Assembly: GCA_037968835.1 (NCBI GenBank) | Contig: JBBKWG010000107.1 | Location: forward strand, 1-51,315 | Source of the DNA: JBBKWG01 sp037968835 | Lineage (GTDB): Bacteria; Pseudomonadota; Alphaproteobacteria; Rhodobacterales; Rhodobacteraceae | Reading direction: 5' to 3' | DNA length: 51,315 nt | Shown: in pieces, positions 16,904 through 24,671 of the stretch | Position numbering within the stretch: the first letter of the stretch is position 1 | How the letters are laid out: each line of letters starts with the position of its first letter | Notes under the pieces: model-generated | The model's input: the letters and a program-made list of their open reading frames with translations, nothing else | Told to the model about the DNA's origin: nothing | The model's database searches: none | Position numbers and translations under genes: made by a program

Positions 16904-17778
16904 CCAACCGCAAGGGCATAATTCTCGCTGGCGGCTCAGGTACGCGGCTCTATCCGATCACGACGGCGGTCTCAAAGCAGCTTCTGCCGATCTATGACAA
17001 GCCGATGATCTACTACCCGCTGAGTGTCCTGATGCTGGCCCAGATCCGCGAAATCGCGATCATTACGACACCCGAGGATCAATCCCAATTCAAGCGCCTT
17101 ATGGGCGACGGCAGCCAGTGGGGATTGTCGTTCACGTGGATCGTGCAGCCCTCGCCGGACGGGTTGGCACAAGCCTATCTGCTGGCGCGCGACTTTCTTG
17201 ACGGCGCGCCGTCGGCGATGGTTTTGGGCGACAACATCTTTTTCGGCCACGCCCTGCCGAAAATCCTCGCGCGGGCCGATGAACGCGATCAAGGCGGGAC
17301 GGTGTTCGGTTACCGGGTGGCCGATCCGGAACGATACGGCGTGCTGGATTTTGACGGTGACACGGTGCGCGGCATTGTCGAGAAACCCGAACACCCGCCG
17401 TCGAATTATGCCGTTACGGGTCTTTATTTCCTTGACGGCACAGCGCCGGAACGCGCCGCTTCGGTGAAGCCCTCCGCCCGCGGAGAGCTGGAAATCACCG
17501 CGCTGCTTGAGATGTATCTGGGCGACAATGCGTTGACGGTCGAGCGCATGGGGCGCGGCTATGCCTGGCTCGATACCGGCACGCACGGATCGCTTCTGGA
17601 CGCTGGCAATTTCGTCCGCACGCTTGAAGAGCGGCAGGGACTCCAGACCGGTTCGCCCGAGGAAATTGCCTTCGAGCAGGGCTGGATCACCCGCGAGGAC
17701 CTGCTTGCCGCGGCTGAACCGCTTGGGAAGAACGCCTATGGTAAATATCTGCGCCAGGTCGCCGGAGAACGGTCATGA
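16900..17778 (+). CDS. rfbA: glucose-1-phosphate thymidylyltransferase
   Basis: A 292-residue nucleotidyltransferase with the signature GIILAGGSGTRLYPITTAVSK and, later, IYDKPMIYYPLS, VLGDNIFFGH, the metal-binding region YGVLDFDGD, and EKPEHPPSNYAVTGLYF. It makes dTDP-glucose from dTTP and glucose-1-phosphate, the first step of the pathway, although it is the fourth gene. ATGA overlaps tie it to rfbD before it and to the epimerase after it. Confidence 0.96.
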   Translation: MTNRKGIILAGGSGTRLYPITTAVSKQLLPIYDKPMIYYPLSVLMLAQIREIAIITTPEDQSQFKRLMGDGSQWGLSFTWIVQPSPDGLAQAYLLARDFLDGAPSAMVLGDNIFFGHALPKILARADERDQGGTVFGYRVADPERYGVLDFDGDTVRGIVEKPEHPPSNYAVTGLYFLDGTAPERAASVKPSARGELEITALLEMYLGDNALTVERMGRGYAWLDTGTHGSLLDAGNFVRTLEERQGLQTGSPEEIAFEQGWITREDLLAAAEPLGKNAYGKYLRQVAGERS

Positions 17779-18788
17779 AGACCGCGCTGGTTACAGGTTC
17801 CGCCGGGTTCATCGGCTATCACGTCGCACGCCGCTGGCTGGATGAAGGGTGGCGCGTTATCGGTATTGATGCGTTCACTGACTATTACGATCCCGCACTG
17901 AAACGTGCGCGGGCCGCCCTGCTTGCTGACTTCCCAGACTATATAGAGGTCGAAGACCGAATCGAGCGGGCGGGAGTTCTGGGCGAGTTGTTCAAGACCC
18001 ACAGTTTCGATCAGGTGATCCATCTGGCGGCGCAGGCCGGGGTGCGCCATTCGATCGAAGCGCCCCGGTCATACGTCGAAGCCAACCTTCAAGGCACCTT
18101 CGAACTGTTGGAGGCGGCGCGCGCAAATCCGGGCGCACGGTTGCTGCTGGCATCGACCTCGTCGGTCTACGGCGCGAACACCGATCTGCCGTACCGCGAA
18201 ACGGACAAGACCGATACCCAGGTGTCGTTCTACGCTGCGACGAAGAAAGCGACCGAAGCGATGGCGCATTCCTACGCCCATCTCTACGACATCCCGACCA
18301 TTCTGTTCCGGTTTTTCACGGTCTACGGTCCTTGGGGACGGCCCGACATGGCGCTCTTCAAGTTCGTGAAAGCGATTCTGGAGGGACGCCCCATTGACGT
18401 CTACAATCGCGGCGATCTCCAGCGGGATTTCACCTATGTCGATGATCTCGTCGAAGCGATCTGGCGGTTGTCGACTGCGCCGTTGCAACGTCCCACTGTA
18501 TCTACTGCTATCGAACCCGGCGACAGCCTCAGTCCGGTTGCGCCTTATCGCATCGTCAATATCGGCAAGGCCAAGCCGGACAAGTTGATTGATTTCATTG
18601 ATGAAATCGAGCGCGTGCTCGGGAAGCCGGCAGAGAAGAGATTGATGGACATGCAACCCGGAGACGTCGTGGCGACCCACGCCGATACGGCGCTGCTTGC
18701 GGCGCTGACAGGTTACCGGTGTAGCACGGCACTAAATGCGGGAATTCCGAAGTTCGTGTCTTGGTATCGCCAGTATTACAATGTTTAA
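17775..18788 (+). CDS. UDP-glucuronate 4-epimerase-like NAD-dependent epimerase
   Basis: A 337-residue extended SDR. It has TGSAGFIGYHVARRW, then AFTDYYDPALK, the motif that marks the CapI/LpsL UDP-glucuronate epimerase group, HLAAQAGVRHSI, SSVYGAN, and YAATKKATEAMAH with the catalytic Tyr and Lys. It interconverts UDP-glucuronate and UDP-galacturonate. The adjacent ugd gene supplies UDP-glucuronate, which supports this call over a GalE or GDP-mannose dehydratase. It is the last of the five ATGA-coupled genes. Confidence 0.88.
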   Translation: MKTALVTGSAGFIGYHVARRWLDEGWRVIGIDAFTDYYDPALKRARAALLADFPDYIEVEDRIERAGVLGELFKTHSFDQVIHLAAQAGVRHSIEAPRSYVEANLQGTFELLEAARANPGARLLLASTSSVYGANTDLPYRETDKTDTQVSFYAATKKATEAMAHSYAHLYDIPTILFRFFTVYGPWGRPDMALFKFVKAILEGRPIDVYNRGDLQRDFTYVDDLVEAIWRLSTAPLQRPTVSTAIEPGDSLSPVAPYRIVNIGKAKPDKLIDFIDEIERVLGKPAEKRLMDMQPGDVVATHADTALLAALTGYRCSTALNAGIPKFVSWYRQYYNV

Positions 18789-18789
18789 G

Positions 18790-18809
18790 CACCTGAAAAT
18801 GGACAGGTG
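18790..18809 (+). promoter_or_regulatory. hairpin that encloses the ugd ribosome binding site
   Basis: CACCTG at 18790-18795 and CAGGTG at 18804-18809 are exact reverse complements with an eight-base loop. The second arm contains the AGGTG that would act as the Shine-Dalgarno for the ugd ATG at 18814. When folded, the site would be hidden. The stem is only six base pairs, so it would tune rather than block translation. Part of the pairing may be chance. Confidence 0.5.
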
Positions 18810-18813
18810 AACG

Positions 18814-20142
18814 ATGCGTATCGCGATGATCGGTACCGGCTATGTCGGCTTGGTATCAGGTGTATGTTTTTCGGATTTCGGCCACGACGTGATCTGCGTC
18901 GACAAGGATCCGGCGAAGATCTCGAAACTGGAAGCCGGTGAAGTTCCCATCTTCGAACCCGGACTGGATGACCTTCTGGCGCGCAACGTGGCGGCAGGAC
19001 GACTGTCCTTCACTCTGGATACAGCAGCCGCACTTGCCGACGCGGAAGCCGTCTTTATCGCGGTTGGAACGCCGACCCGACGCGGCGACGGCCACGCAGA
19101 TCTTTCGTATGTGCTGAGCGCCGCGACCGAGATCGCAAAAACCGCCCCCGATGGCATCGTCGTGGTCACGAAATCGACCGTCCCGGTGGGAACCAACCGC
19201 CGCGTTGCCGAGGCGATCCGGAAAGCCAACCCGGATCTGCATTTCGATGTCGCCTCGAATCCGGAATTCCTGCGCGAAGGTGCCGCGATCGACGACTTCA
19301 TGCGTCCGGACCGCATCGTCGTCGGTGTCGAGAACGAGCGTGCCGCCAAGATCATGGCCGATATCTACAGACCATTGTTCCTGCGCGATTTCCCCATCGT
19401 CACGACCGATCTGGAAAGCGCGGAGATGATCAAATACGCCGCGAATGCGTTTCTGGCCACGAAGATCACGTTCGTGAACGAGATCGCCGCCCTGTGCGAG
19501 AAAACCGGCGCCGATGTCCGCGAAGTCGCGAAAGGGATCGGGCTGGACGGTCGCATTGGCAACAAGTTCCTCCATGCCGGTCCCGGTTATGGCGGCTCCT
19601 GTTTTCCCAAGGATACCCGTGCATTGGCGCGGATCGGTCAGGAGCACGCCTGCCCGATGACCATCACCGAAGCCGTGATTGCGGTGAACGAGGATGTGAA
19701 GCGGCGCATGGTCGAAAAGATACGCGATCTTTGCGACGGCACCTTCAACGGCAAGACGGTCGCGGTTCTGGGCGTGACCTTCAAACCGAACACCGACGAC
19801 ATGCGCGAAGCGCCGTCGCTAACGATTATTCCGGCACTTGTCGGTGGCGGCGCGACGGTCCGCGCGGTCGATCCGCAAGGTCGCCGCGAAGGCGAAGCCC
19901 TGTTGCCGCATGTGAATTGGGAAACCGATGTTTATGCGGCCTGCAACGGCGCAAATGTCATCGTCATTCTTACGGAATGGAACGAATTCCGGGCGCTCGA
20001 TCTGGAGCGGATTGCCCAATCCATGCCGACCGCCCGGATGGCCGATCTGCGAAATATCTACAGTGCCGACGAAGCCAGCCGCGCCGGGTTTTCGGCCTAT
20101 GTCTCGGTGGGACGGCGACCATTCCCGGCGGAAGCCGGCTGA
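18814..20142 (+). CDS. ugd: UDP-glucose 6-dehydrogenase
   Basis: A 442-residue enzyme with the N-terminal Rossmann loop IGTGYVGLVSGVCFSDFGHD, a catalytic-domain segment SNPEFLREGAAIDDFM, the catalytic cysteine in GPGYGGSCFPKDT, and the C-terminal UDP-binding region beginning VAVLGVTFKPNTDDMREAPS. It oxidises UDP-glucose to UDP-glucuronate with two NAD+. It follows the epimerase by 25 bases and probably belongs to the same transcript, ending convergently 12 bases from the tyrosine-kinase gene. Confidence 0.96.
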   Translation: MRIAMIGTGYVGLVSGVCFSDFGHDVICVDKDPAKISKLEAGEVPIFEPGLDDLLARNVAAGRLSFTLDTAAALADAEAVFIAVGTPTRRGDGHADLSYVLSAATEIAKTAPDGIVVVTKSTVPVGTNRRVAEAIRKANPDLHFDVASNPEFLREGAAIDDFMRPDRIVVGVENERAAKIMADIYRPLFLRDFPIVTTDLESAEMIKYAANAFLATKITFVNEIAALCEKTGADVREVAKGIGLDGRIGNKFLHAGPGYGGSCFPKDTRALARIGQEHACPMTITEAVIAVNEDVKRRMVEKIRDLCDGTFNGKTVAVLGVTFKPNTDDMREAPSLTIIPALVGGGATVRAVDPQGRREGEALLPHVNWETDVYAACNGANVIVILTEWNEFRALDLERIAQSMPTARMADLRNIYSADEASRAGFSAYVSVGRRPFPAEAG

Positions 20143-20154
20143 GATCCGGCCGGT

Positions 20155-20988
20155 TCAGTAAGAATATCCGTAACCTTCTTCCATGTGCCGGCATTTGTTG
20201 AATACGATGCCTGCTACGGAACTGTACTGCGCGATCTCACGCTCGCATTCGTCGATCTGTGCGATGGTCGAGGTTTCTGCCCCGGCGACGATCAGCACGC
20301 CGTCGACCAGTTTCAGAAAGCCGCGCGTCTCGTCGCTGACAAGAACCGGCGGCAGATCGAACAACATGATGTCGGGGCGATAGACCGCCTGAATATCGTC
20401 GAGAACTTCCGCTGTATGTTGCCGGAGGATGAGTTTGGCCGGATCGCGGACGGACCGGGTCGTCATCGAAATCGCGGTGTTGGTGTCCAGGCGCATCGCC
20501 TGTTCGGCGAACGGCACTTTGTCTTCCAGAACGTCGGTCAGGCTGGCAACCGGGCTGGCACCGAAGAACTTCGACACAGAAGGCCGGCGCAGGTCCAGAT
20601 CGAAAAGGATGCCCCGGACTTCAGGCTGTCGCCCAAGCCCAGCAATCAGGTTGCACGCCATCGTAGTCTTTCCGCACCCGGAAGTCGCCGACGTGATGGC
20701 GATACGCGTCCAGTTATTGCGCCGCATCTCCAGCATGAGTTTGGTGCGAAGAATATCGAAATGGCTCGCGTCGTGCGATGCGTCGGACGAGAATATGCGC
20801 GATTGCTGCATTTTTTGCGGCGACGGCTCAAAAAGCGGAATCTCGCGCCAAAGCCCGTCGATCGCCTCGATATCGGCAACCTTTCGGGATTTCGCGCGCG
20901 CAGACAACTCGGGCCTGACGGTGCGCATGGGCTCGCCGCCGTCCCGCTTTTCGCGCGCGCGCGCAAGTGCTGCTTGAAGTTTTTCCAT
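20155..20988 (-). CDS. polysaccharide-biosynthesis BY-type tyrosine kinase (CpsD/ExoP C-terminal type)
   Basis: A 277-residue cytoplasmic ATPase. After a charged N-terminal helix it has Walker A SGCGKTT (about residues 103-109), Walker A' FDLDLRRPS and Walker B MLFDLPPVL. The last residues are GYGYSY, a short tyrosine cluster as expected for autophosphorylation in BY-kinases. It would regulate chain length and export with the adjacent Wzz-like protein, which lies 19 bases upstream in the same direction. In exosortase-associated EPS loci the kinase and Wzz are also separate proteins. Confidence 0.85.
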   Translation of the reverse strand: MEKLQAALARAREKRDGGEPMRTVRPELSARAKSRKVADIEAIDGLWREIPLFEPSPQKMQQSRIFSSDASHDASHFDILRTKLMLEMRRNNWTRIAITSATSGCGKTTMACNLIAGLGRQPEVRGILFDLDLRRPSVSKFFGASPVASLTDVLEDKVPFAEQAMRLDTNTAISMTTRSVRDPAKLILRQHTAEVLDDIQAVYRPDIMLFDLPPVLVSDETRGFLKLVDGVLIVAGAETSTIAQIDECEREIAQYSSVAGIVFNKCRHMEEGYGYSY

Positions 20989-21007
20989 CTATGTTCGTCC
21001 CGGCCTG

Positions 21008-22528
21008 TTAGTTAATGCCAAACTTGTTAAGAACCTTGTCAACGAACAGGTCCAGCGGCATGAAAAAGACATGCACGGCCCAAAGGGCGACCGGAACAGC
21101 AATCGCAAGTCCTACAATTATGATCGTGATAAAGGCCCGGCGACGACGCCTGACCTGAGTCGTTTCGAGGTAGGGAATAGTCACCAACGGCTGAACGCCG
21201 ATACCGCGGATCAGGTCCACAGGGCGACGAATTGTGCGATTCATCAACTCCATGAGCAGAAAGAACGACCCCGCCAGAACAGTTCCCAGCAGGACGCCGC
21301 CACCGGCGATCACCTTCCTGTTCGGGCTATTGGGTTCGGACGGCGGGATTGCCTGTTCGATGATCGAAATCCGCTCGCCTTTCGACAGCACCTCGATGCG
21401 CTCGCCGGTCTGGGCCTTGCCCAACGAACCGACGGCGGCGTTATACTGGCTTTGAGTATTCTGATAATCGCGCTGCAAAGCTTCAAGCGCGATGGCGTTC
21501 TCGGGTGTTTTCTCGATGGATTCGCGCAAGGATTGAAGCTCTTCCTCGCTGCGCGCCACCTCGTTGCGGATGAATTCGATCCGCGAGTCGACCTCGGCCA
21601 ATTGCAATTCAAGCACGCGCTTTGCCGGATCGTCGACGGTCACTGTCTGTCCGTCGGACCCCACGGCGTTCTCCAACTGGTCAAGGCGGGCCCGCAGCAA
21701 CTTCACCTTTGGATTATCTTCGGAATAGATCGTCAGCGCACCGTTCAACTCTGATCGCAGCGCCCTTAGCTGCTGCTGTTCTGGCGTGAGTTGAACAGTC
21801 TGCGAGGTCGCGGTCGAGCCGACCGCCAACAGGCGATTGCGCTGTTCGTTCAGCGAAGCGGTATCGCGGGCAGCAAGGTTCACCCTCTCTTGCAACTGGG
21901 ACTGCCTGTCGAGCCGGTATTCAAGCCCCTCGGGAAGCGCATCCTTGTTAGCTTCTTGAAAGGCGACGATTGCAGAGCTTTTCCGGCTCAGAATTTCGCT
22001 GAGGCGTCTGACTTCCTCTTCAAAGAAATCCAGCGTCTGTCCGGCAAGCCCCTGTCTGCGCACAGCATCCGAACTGCGGACGAGCGTTACGAATTCGTTG
22101 ACGACATCGGCCGCCACCTTCGGGTTATTGGCCTTGAACGAAATCGTCATCAGGGTTGCCCGGTCGCGCCCCGCAGTCGTCGTGATATTCGTAAGATCGC
22201 GCATGCTGTTAACGACCACATCGGGATTCATGCGTCCGGAATTCTCGAATACCCGGAACCGGTTGGCGATGTCGATCAGATTGGCCCGGGTCATCAGGCG
22301 CTGTTCGATGATCTGCAACTGCTCGGCGGCACCTGTCTGCACCGTAGATGCGGCGAGTTCGTCCGGGATTTGAGCACCTTCGACAAGCAGCCGCGCATCC
22401 GCGACATAACGCGACGGCAAGGTCAGCGCGAGACCAACGCCGACGGCCGAGCACAAAACGAATATTACTGCCATTACCGGCAGGCGCTTCAGGAACAGCG
22501 ACCAATAAAACTTAACTTCGGCATTCAT
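21008..22528 (-). CDS. Wzz/GumC chain-length determinant protein
   Basis: A 506-residue inner-membrane polysaccharide copolymerase. An N-terminal transmembrane segment (VMAVIFVLCSAVGVGLAL) is followed by a long periplasmic alpha-helical region with coiled-coil heptads around residues 170-360, then a second membrane segment near residue 390 and a third close to the C terminus. The PSEPNSPNR segment before the second membrane helix matches the proline-rich Wzz motif. No kinase domain is fused; the kinase is the next gene. Its start overlaps the stop of the ATPase gene by four bases. Confidence 0.85.
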   Translation of the reverse strand: MNAEVKFYWSLFLKRLPVMAVIFVLCSAVGVGLALTLPSRYVADARLLVEGAQIPDELAASTVQTGAAEQLQIIEQRLMTRANLIDIANRFRVFENSGRMNPDVVVNSMRDLTNITTTAGRDRATLMTISFKANNPKVAADVVNEFVTLVRSSDAVRRQGLAGQTLDFFEEEVRRLSEILSRKSSAIVAFQEANKDALPEGLEYRLDRQSQLQERVNLAARDTASLNEQRNRLLAVGSTATSQTVQLTPEQQQLRALRSELNGALTIYSEDNPKVKLLRARLDQLENAVGSDGQTVTVDDPAKRVLELQLAEVDSRIEFIRNEVARSEEELQSLRESIEKTPENAIALEALQRDYQNTQSQYNAAVGSLGKAQTGERIEVLSKGERISIIEQAIPPSEPNSPNRKVIAGGGVLLGTVLAGSFFLLMELMNRTIRRPVDLIRGIGVQPLVTIPYLETTQVRRRRRAFITIIIVGLAIAVPVALWAVHVFFMPLDLFVDKVLNKFGIN

Positions 22529-23379
22529 TCAGCAGCTTCTCCGGTAGACGTAATGGCGGGCAGGAATATTCCGTCCTCCAGCACTTCCTCGATTATCGCG
22601 GCATCGACGACGCGCCGCTCTTCGGTTGCGGCATAAACCATTGCAAAATCACATAATTTGTTCACAAGCCTTGGAATTCCGCGGGTGTGCTCGTGGATCA
22701 GGTCGATGGCATCGGCCGTGAATTCAGTGCCGGTTCCACCGACATGGGCGAGACGGTGTTGGATGTAGCCACCCACCCCTGCCCGATCAAGCGCCGAAAT
22801 GTGATAAGTCGCCGTGACCCGTTGCGCGAACTGCCGCAACTGTGGCCGCATTATGAGTTGGCGCAATTCGGGCTGGCCGACGAGAATCAGTTGCAGCAGT
22901 TCGTCCTTGTTGGAATTGATGTTGGTCAACATGCGAAGTTCTTCCAGCCCTTCGATGCTGAGGTTCTGCGCTTCGTCGATCAACAACACCACGCGGCGGC
23001 CGCTGGAGTATTCCTCGATCACGAAATCCTGCAGTTTCTGGAACATCGTGACGTAAGGTGCATTGAATTCGGCGTCGATCGACAGGGCGTTCAGCACCCA
23101 TTGAAGAAGCTCGCCACGCCCGCCCTGGGCGTTGGAAATAAGGCCAAGCGTGATCTCTTCGTCGAGTGATTGCAGCAACTTCTGGATCAGCGTTGTCTTG
23201 CCGGCACCGACCTCGCCCGTGACGACAGTAATCGGCGCGCGCGTAATGACGCCATATTCGAGCACCGAAAAAGCCCGCCGGTGCGCACGCGACCAGAACA
23301 AAAAATCGGGGTCCGGAAGCAGCGTAAACGGCCGCTCGGAGAATCCGAAAAATTCAGTGTAGAGATCGTTACTCGTCAT
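22525..23379 (-). CDS. AAA ATPase of the ExeA / exosortase-locus type
   Basis: A 284-residue ATPase starting with the family's opening YTEFFGFSERPFTLLPDP. Walker A is GEVGAGKTT (residues 55-63) and Walker B is VVLLIDEAQNL; the C-terminal half has the AAA lid pattern. Closely related proteins are known as the putative secretion ATPase of PEP-CTERM loci and as ExeA in type II secretion. It heads the minus-strand block ATPase-Wzz-kinase and diverges from the sugar-transferase gene. Its role in EPS export is inferred from context. Confidence 0.82.
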   Translation of the reverse strand: MTSNDLYTEFFGFSERPFTLLPDPDFLFWSRAHRRAFSVLEYGVITRAPITVVTGEVGAGKTTLIQKLLQSLDEEITLGLISNAQGGRGELLQWVLNALSIDAEFNAPYVTMFQKLQDFVIEEYSSGRRVVLLIDEAQNLSIEGLEELRMLTNINSNKDELLQLILVGQPELRQLIMRPQLRQFAQRVTATYHISALDRAGVGGYIQHRLAHVGGTGTEFTADAIDLIHEHTRGIPRLVNKLCDFAMVYAATEERRVVDAAIIEEVLEDGIFLPAITSTGEAAE

Positions 23380-23878
23380 AACCTTACTGCTTCCAGCGCG
23401 TCTTATATGCTTGAGTTCGCTTGCGAGCCTGTAAACACATTGTTGACGACCATATCATGTCGCGTATGAGGCATTTCTGCAATTGCGCAACCCTTGCGGG
23501 ACTTTCAAGTCTCGAATCACGACGTTGCATGGCGATTTTTCGAGGCCGAATAGTTGCGATTTCAGCAACAATGACGTCTGGCCGGACCCATCGTTCATAA
23601 TTGCGATTTACTAACTTTCACCAACACATTCATTAATGTAGGCACAAATGTGTCAGAACTTGGCCCGATGTTAGCTAAATCGTTAAGGTTTTCCTCCAAC
23701 AAGCCCCCTAAGCGGTTCACGGACGCGGCGAGGAACTTATGAATATTCAGTTAATTCTTTGATTTGTCATGACGCAATGCTACAACCAACAAGGGTCCGG
23801 TGTTCAGCGTTTGTTGCTGAATTGTGTCGTAAACAGGGCCGGTGCGTTAAGGGGGCCGAAGTTGCTTCGGTAAACAGT
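23380..23878. other. divergent intergenic region between the ATPase and sugar-transferase genes
   Basis: About 500 bases with no supported gene. It must hold the promoters for both polysaccharide half-operons. Several short dyads occur: GCAATTGC at 23479-23486, overlapping TTGCGCAA at 23483-23490, and CATTAATG at 23631-23638. The central part (about 23580-23700) is A/T-rich. I cannot assign a known operator. A leader hairpin lies just before the sugar-transferase start and is listed separately. Confidence 0.5.
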
Positions 23879-23881
23879 ATG
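23849..23881 (+). promoter_or_regulatory. ribosome-binding region with a hairpin between Shine-Dalgarno and ATG
   Basis: AAGGGGG at 23849-23855 could pair with the 16S anti-Shine-Dalgarno but is 23 bases from the ATG at 23879. Between them lies a perfect six-base-pair hairpin with a three-base loop, CCGAAG-TTG-CTTCGG (23856-23870). With the hairpin folded out, the effective spacing falls to eight bases, which is optimal. This is seen directly in sequence; its use by the ribosome is inference. Confidence 0.5.
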
Positions 23882-24568
23882 ACAGTACACGTTTCCAACA
23901 TCGTCGATTCTACACCTGCGAATCTGGATGCATTACCGCTCCGCAAGACCGGGCAGACCCGTGGATTATACGCCTCGGCGTTGAAGCGCGTCTTCGATAC
24001 GGCACTGATTCTTGCCGCAGCGCCGTTTTTGCTTCCATTTCTGATCGTCATTTCCGCGCTGATCGCGACCGACGGTTATTCGCCTTTCTTCCGCCAGGAA
24101 CGCGTCGGCAAAGACGGTCGCCGGTTCATGATGTGGAAATTCCGCACAATGGTTCCGGACGCCGAAGGCAAGCTGGAACATCACCTGAAATCCAATCCAT
24201 CCGCGCGTATCGAGTGGGCATCCCGACAGAAACTTTCTGCGGACCCGAGAATCACCCGCATCGGCAGCATTCTGCGCCGCACCTCGATGGACGAATTCCC
24301 GCAGCTTCTGAACGTGCTTGGCGGCGATATGTCGCTGGTCGGCCCGCGCCCGATGCTGCCCTGCCAGCAGGCGCTTTATCCCGGTCACGCCTACTACAAC
24401 CTGCGTCCGGGGCTTACCGGTCCCTGGCAGGTTTCAGTCCGCCACGAAACAGAGTTCGCGGATCGGGCTTATTACGACGACCTCTACGACGTCACCCTGT
24501 CGTTTTTCACCGACGTCGCGATACTTGCGCGGACTGTGACGGTGGTGTTTCGCGGCACCGGCATCTGA
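23879..24568 (+). CDS. initiating sugar transferase (undecaprenyl-phosphate hexose-1-phosphate transferase)
   Basis: A 229-residue bacterial sugar-transferase (ExoY/WcaJ C-terminal type). It has one N-terminal membrane segment after LKRVFDTALILAAAPF, then FFRQERVGKDGRRF, MWKFRTM, the RRTSMDEFPQL motif and MSLVGPRP. It loads the first sugar phosphate onto the lipid carrier at the inner membrane, starting EPS synthesis. The ATG at 23879 is chosen because family homology begins soon after it; the frame stays open 40 codons upstream, but that stretch crosses the leader hairpin and has no family match. It heads the plus-strand half of the EPS locus. Confidence 0.88.
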   Translation: MTVHVSNIVDSTPANLDALPLRKTGQTRGLYASALKRVFDTALILAAAPFLLPFLIVISALIATDGYSPFFRQERVGKDGRRFMMWKFRTMVPDAEGKLEHHLKSNPSARIEWASRQKLSADPRITRIGSILRRTSMDEFPQLLNVLGGDMSLVGPRPMLPCQQALYPGHAYYNLRPGLTGPWQVSVRHETEFADRAYYDDLYDVTLSFFTDVAILARTVTVVFRGTGI

Positions 24569-24671
24569 ACCACTCGACGGGTCTGCACTCTGGATGTAGG
24601 GTGCGGCCCCGTATACCTGTTTGTCACCTGATTTCAGCGGTTGAGCATTCAGGATTTTAGGAGTTTTCTGT

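Noticed and set aside
21071..22636. Plus-strand open frames opposite the Wzz gene
   Set aside because: They mirror a clearly coding minus-strand gene and show no motif.
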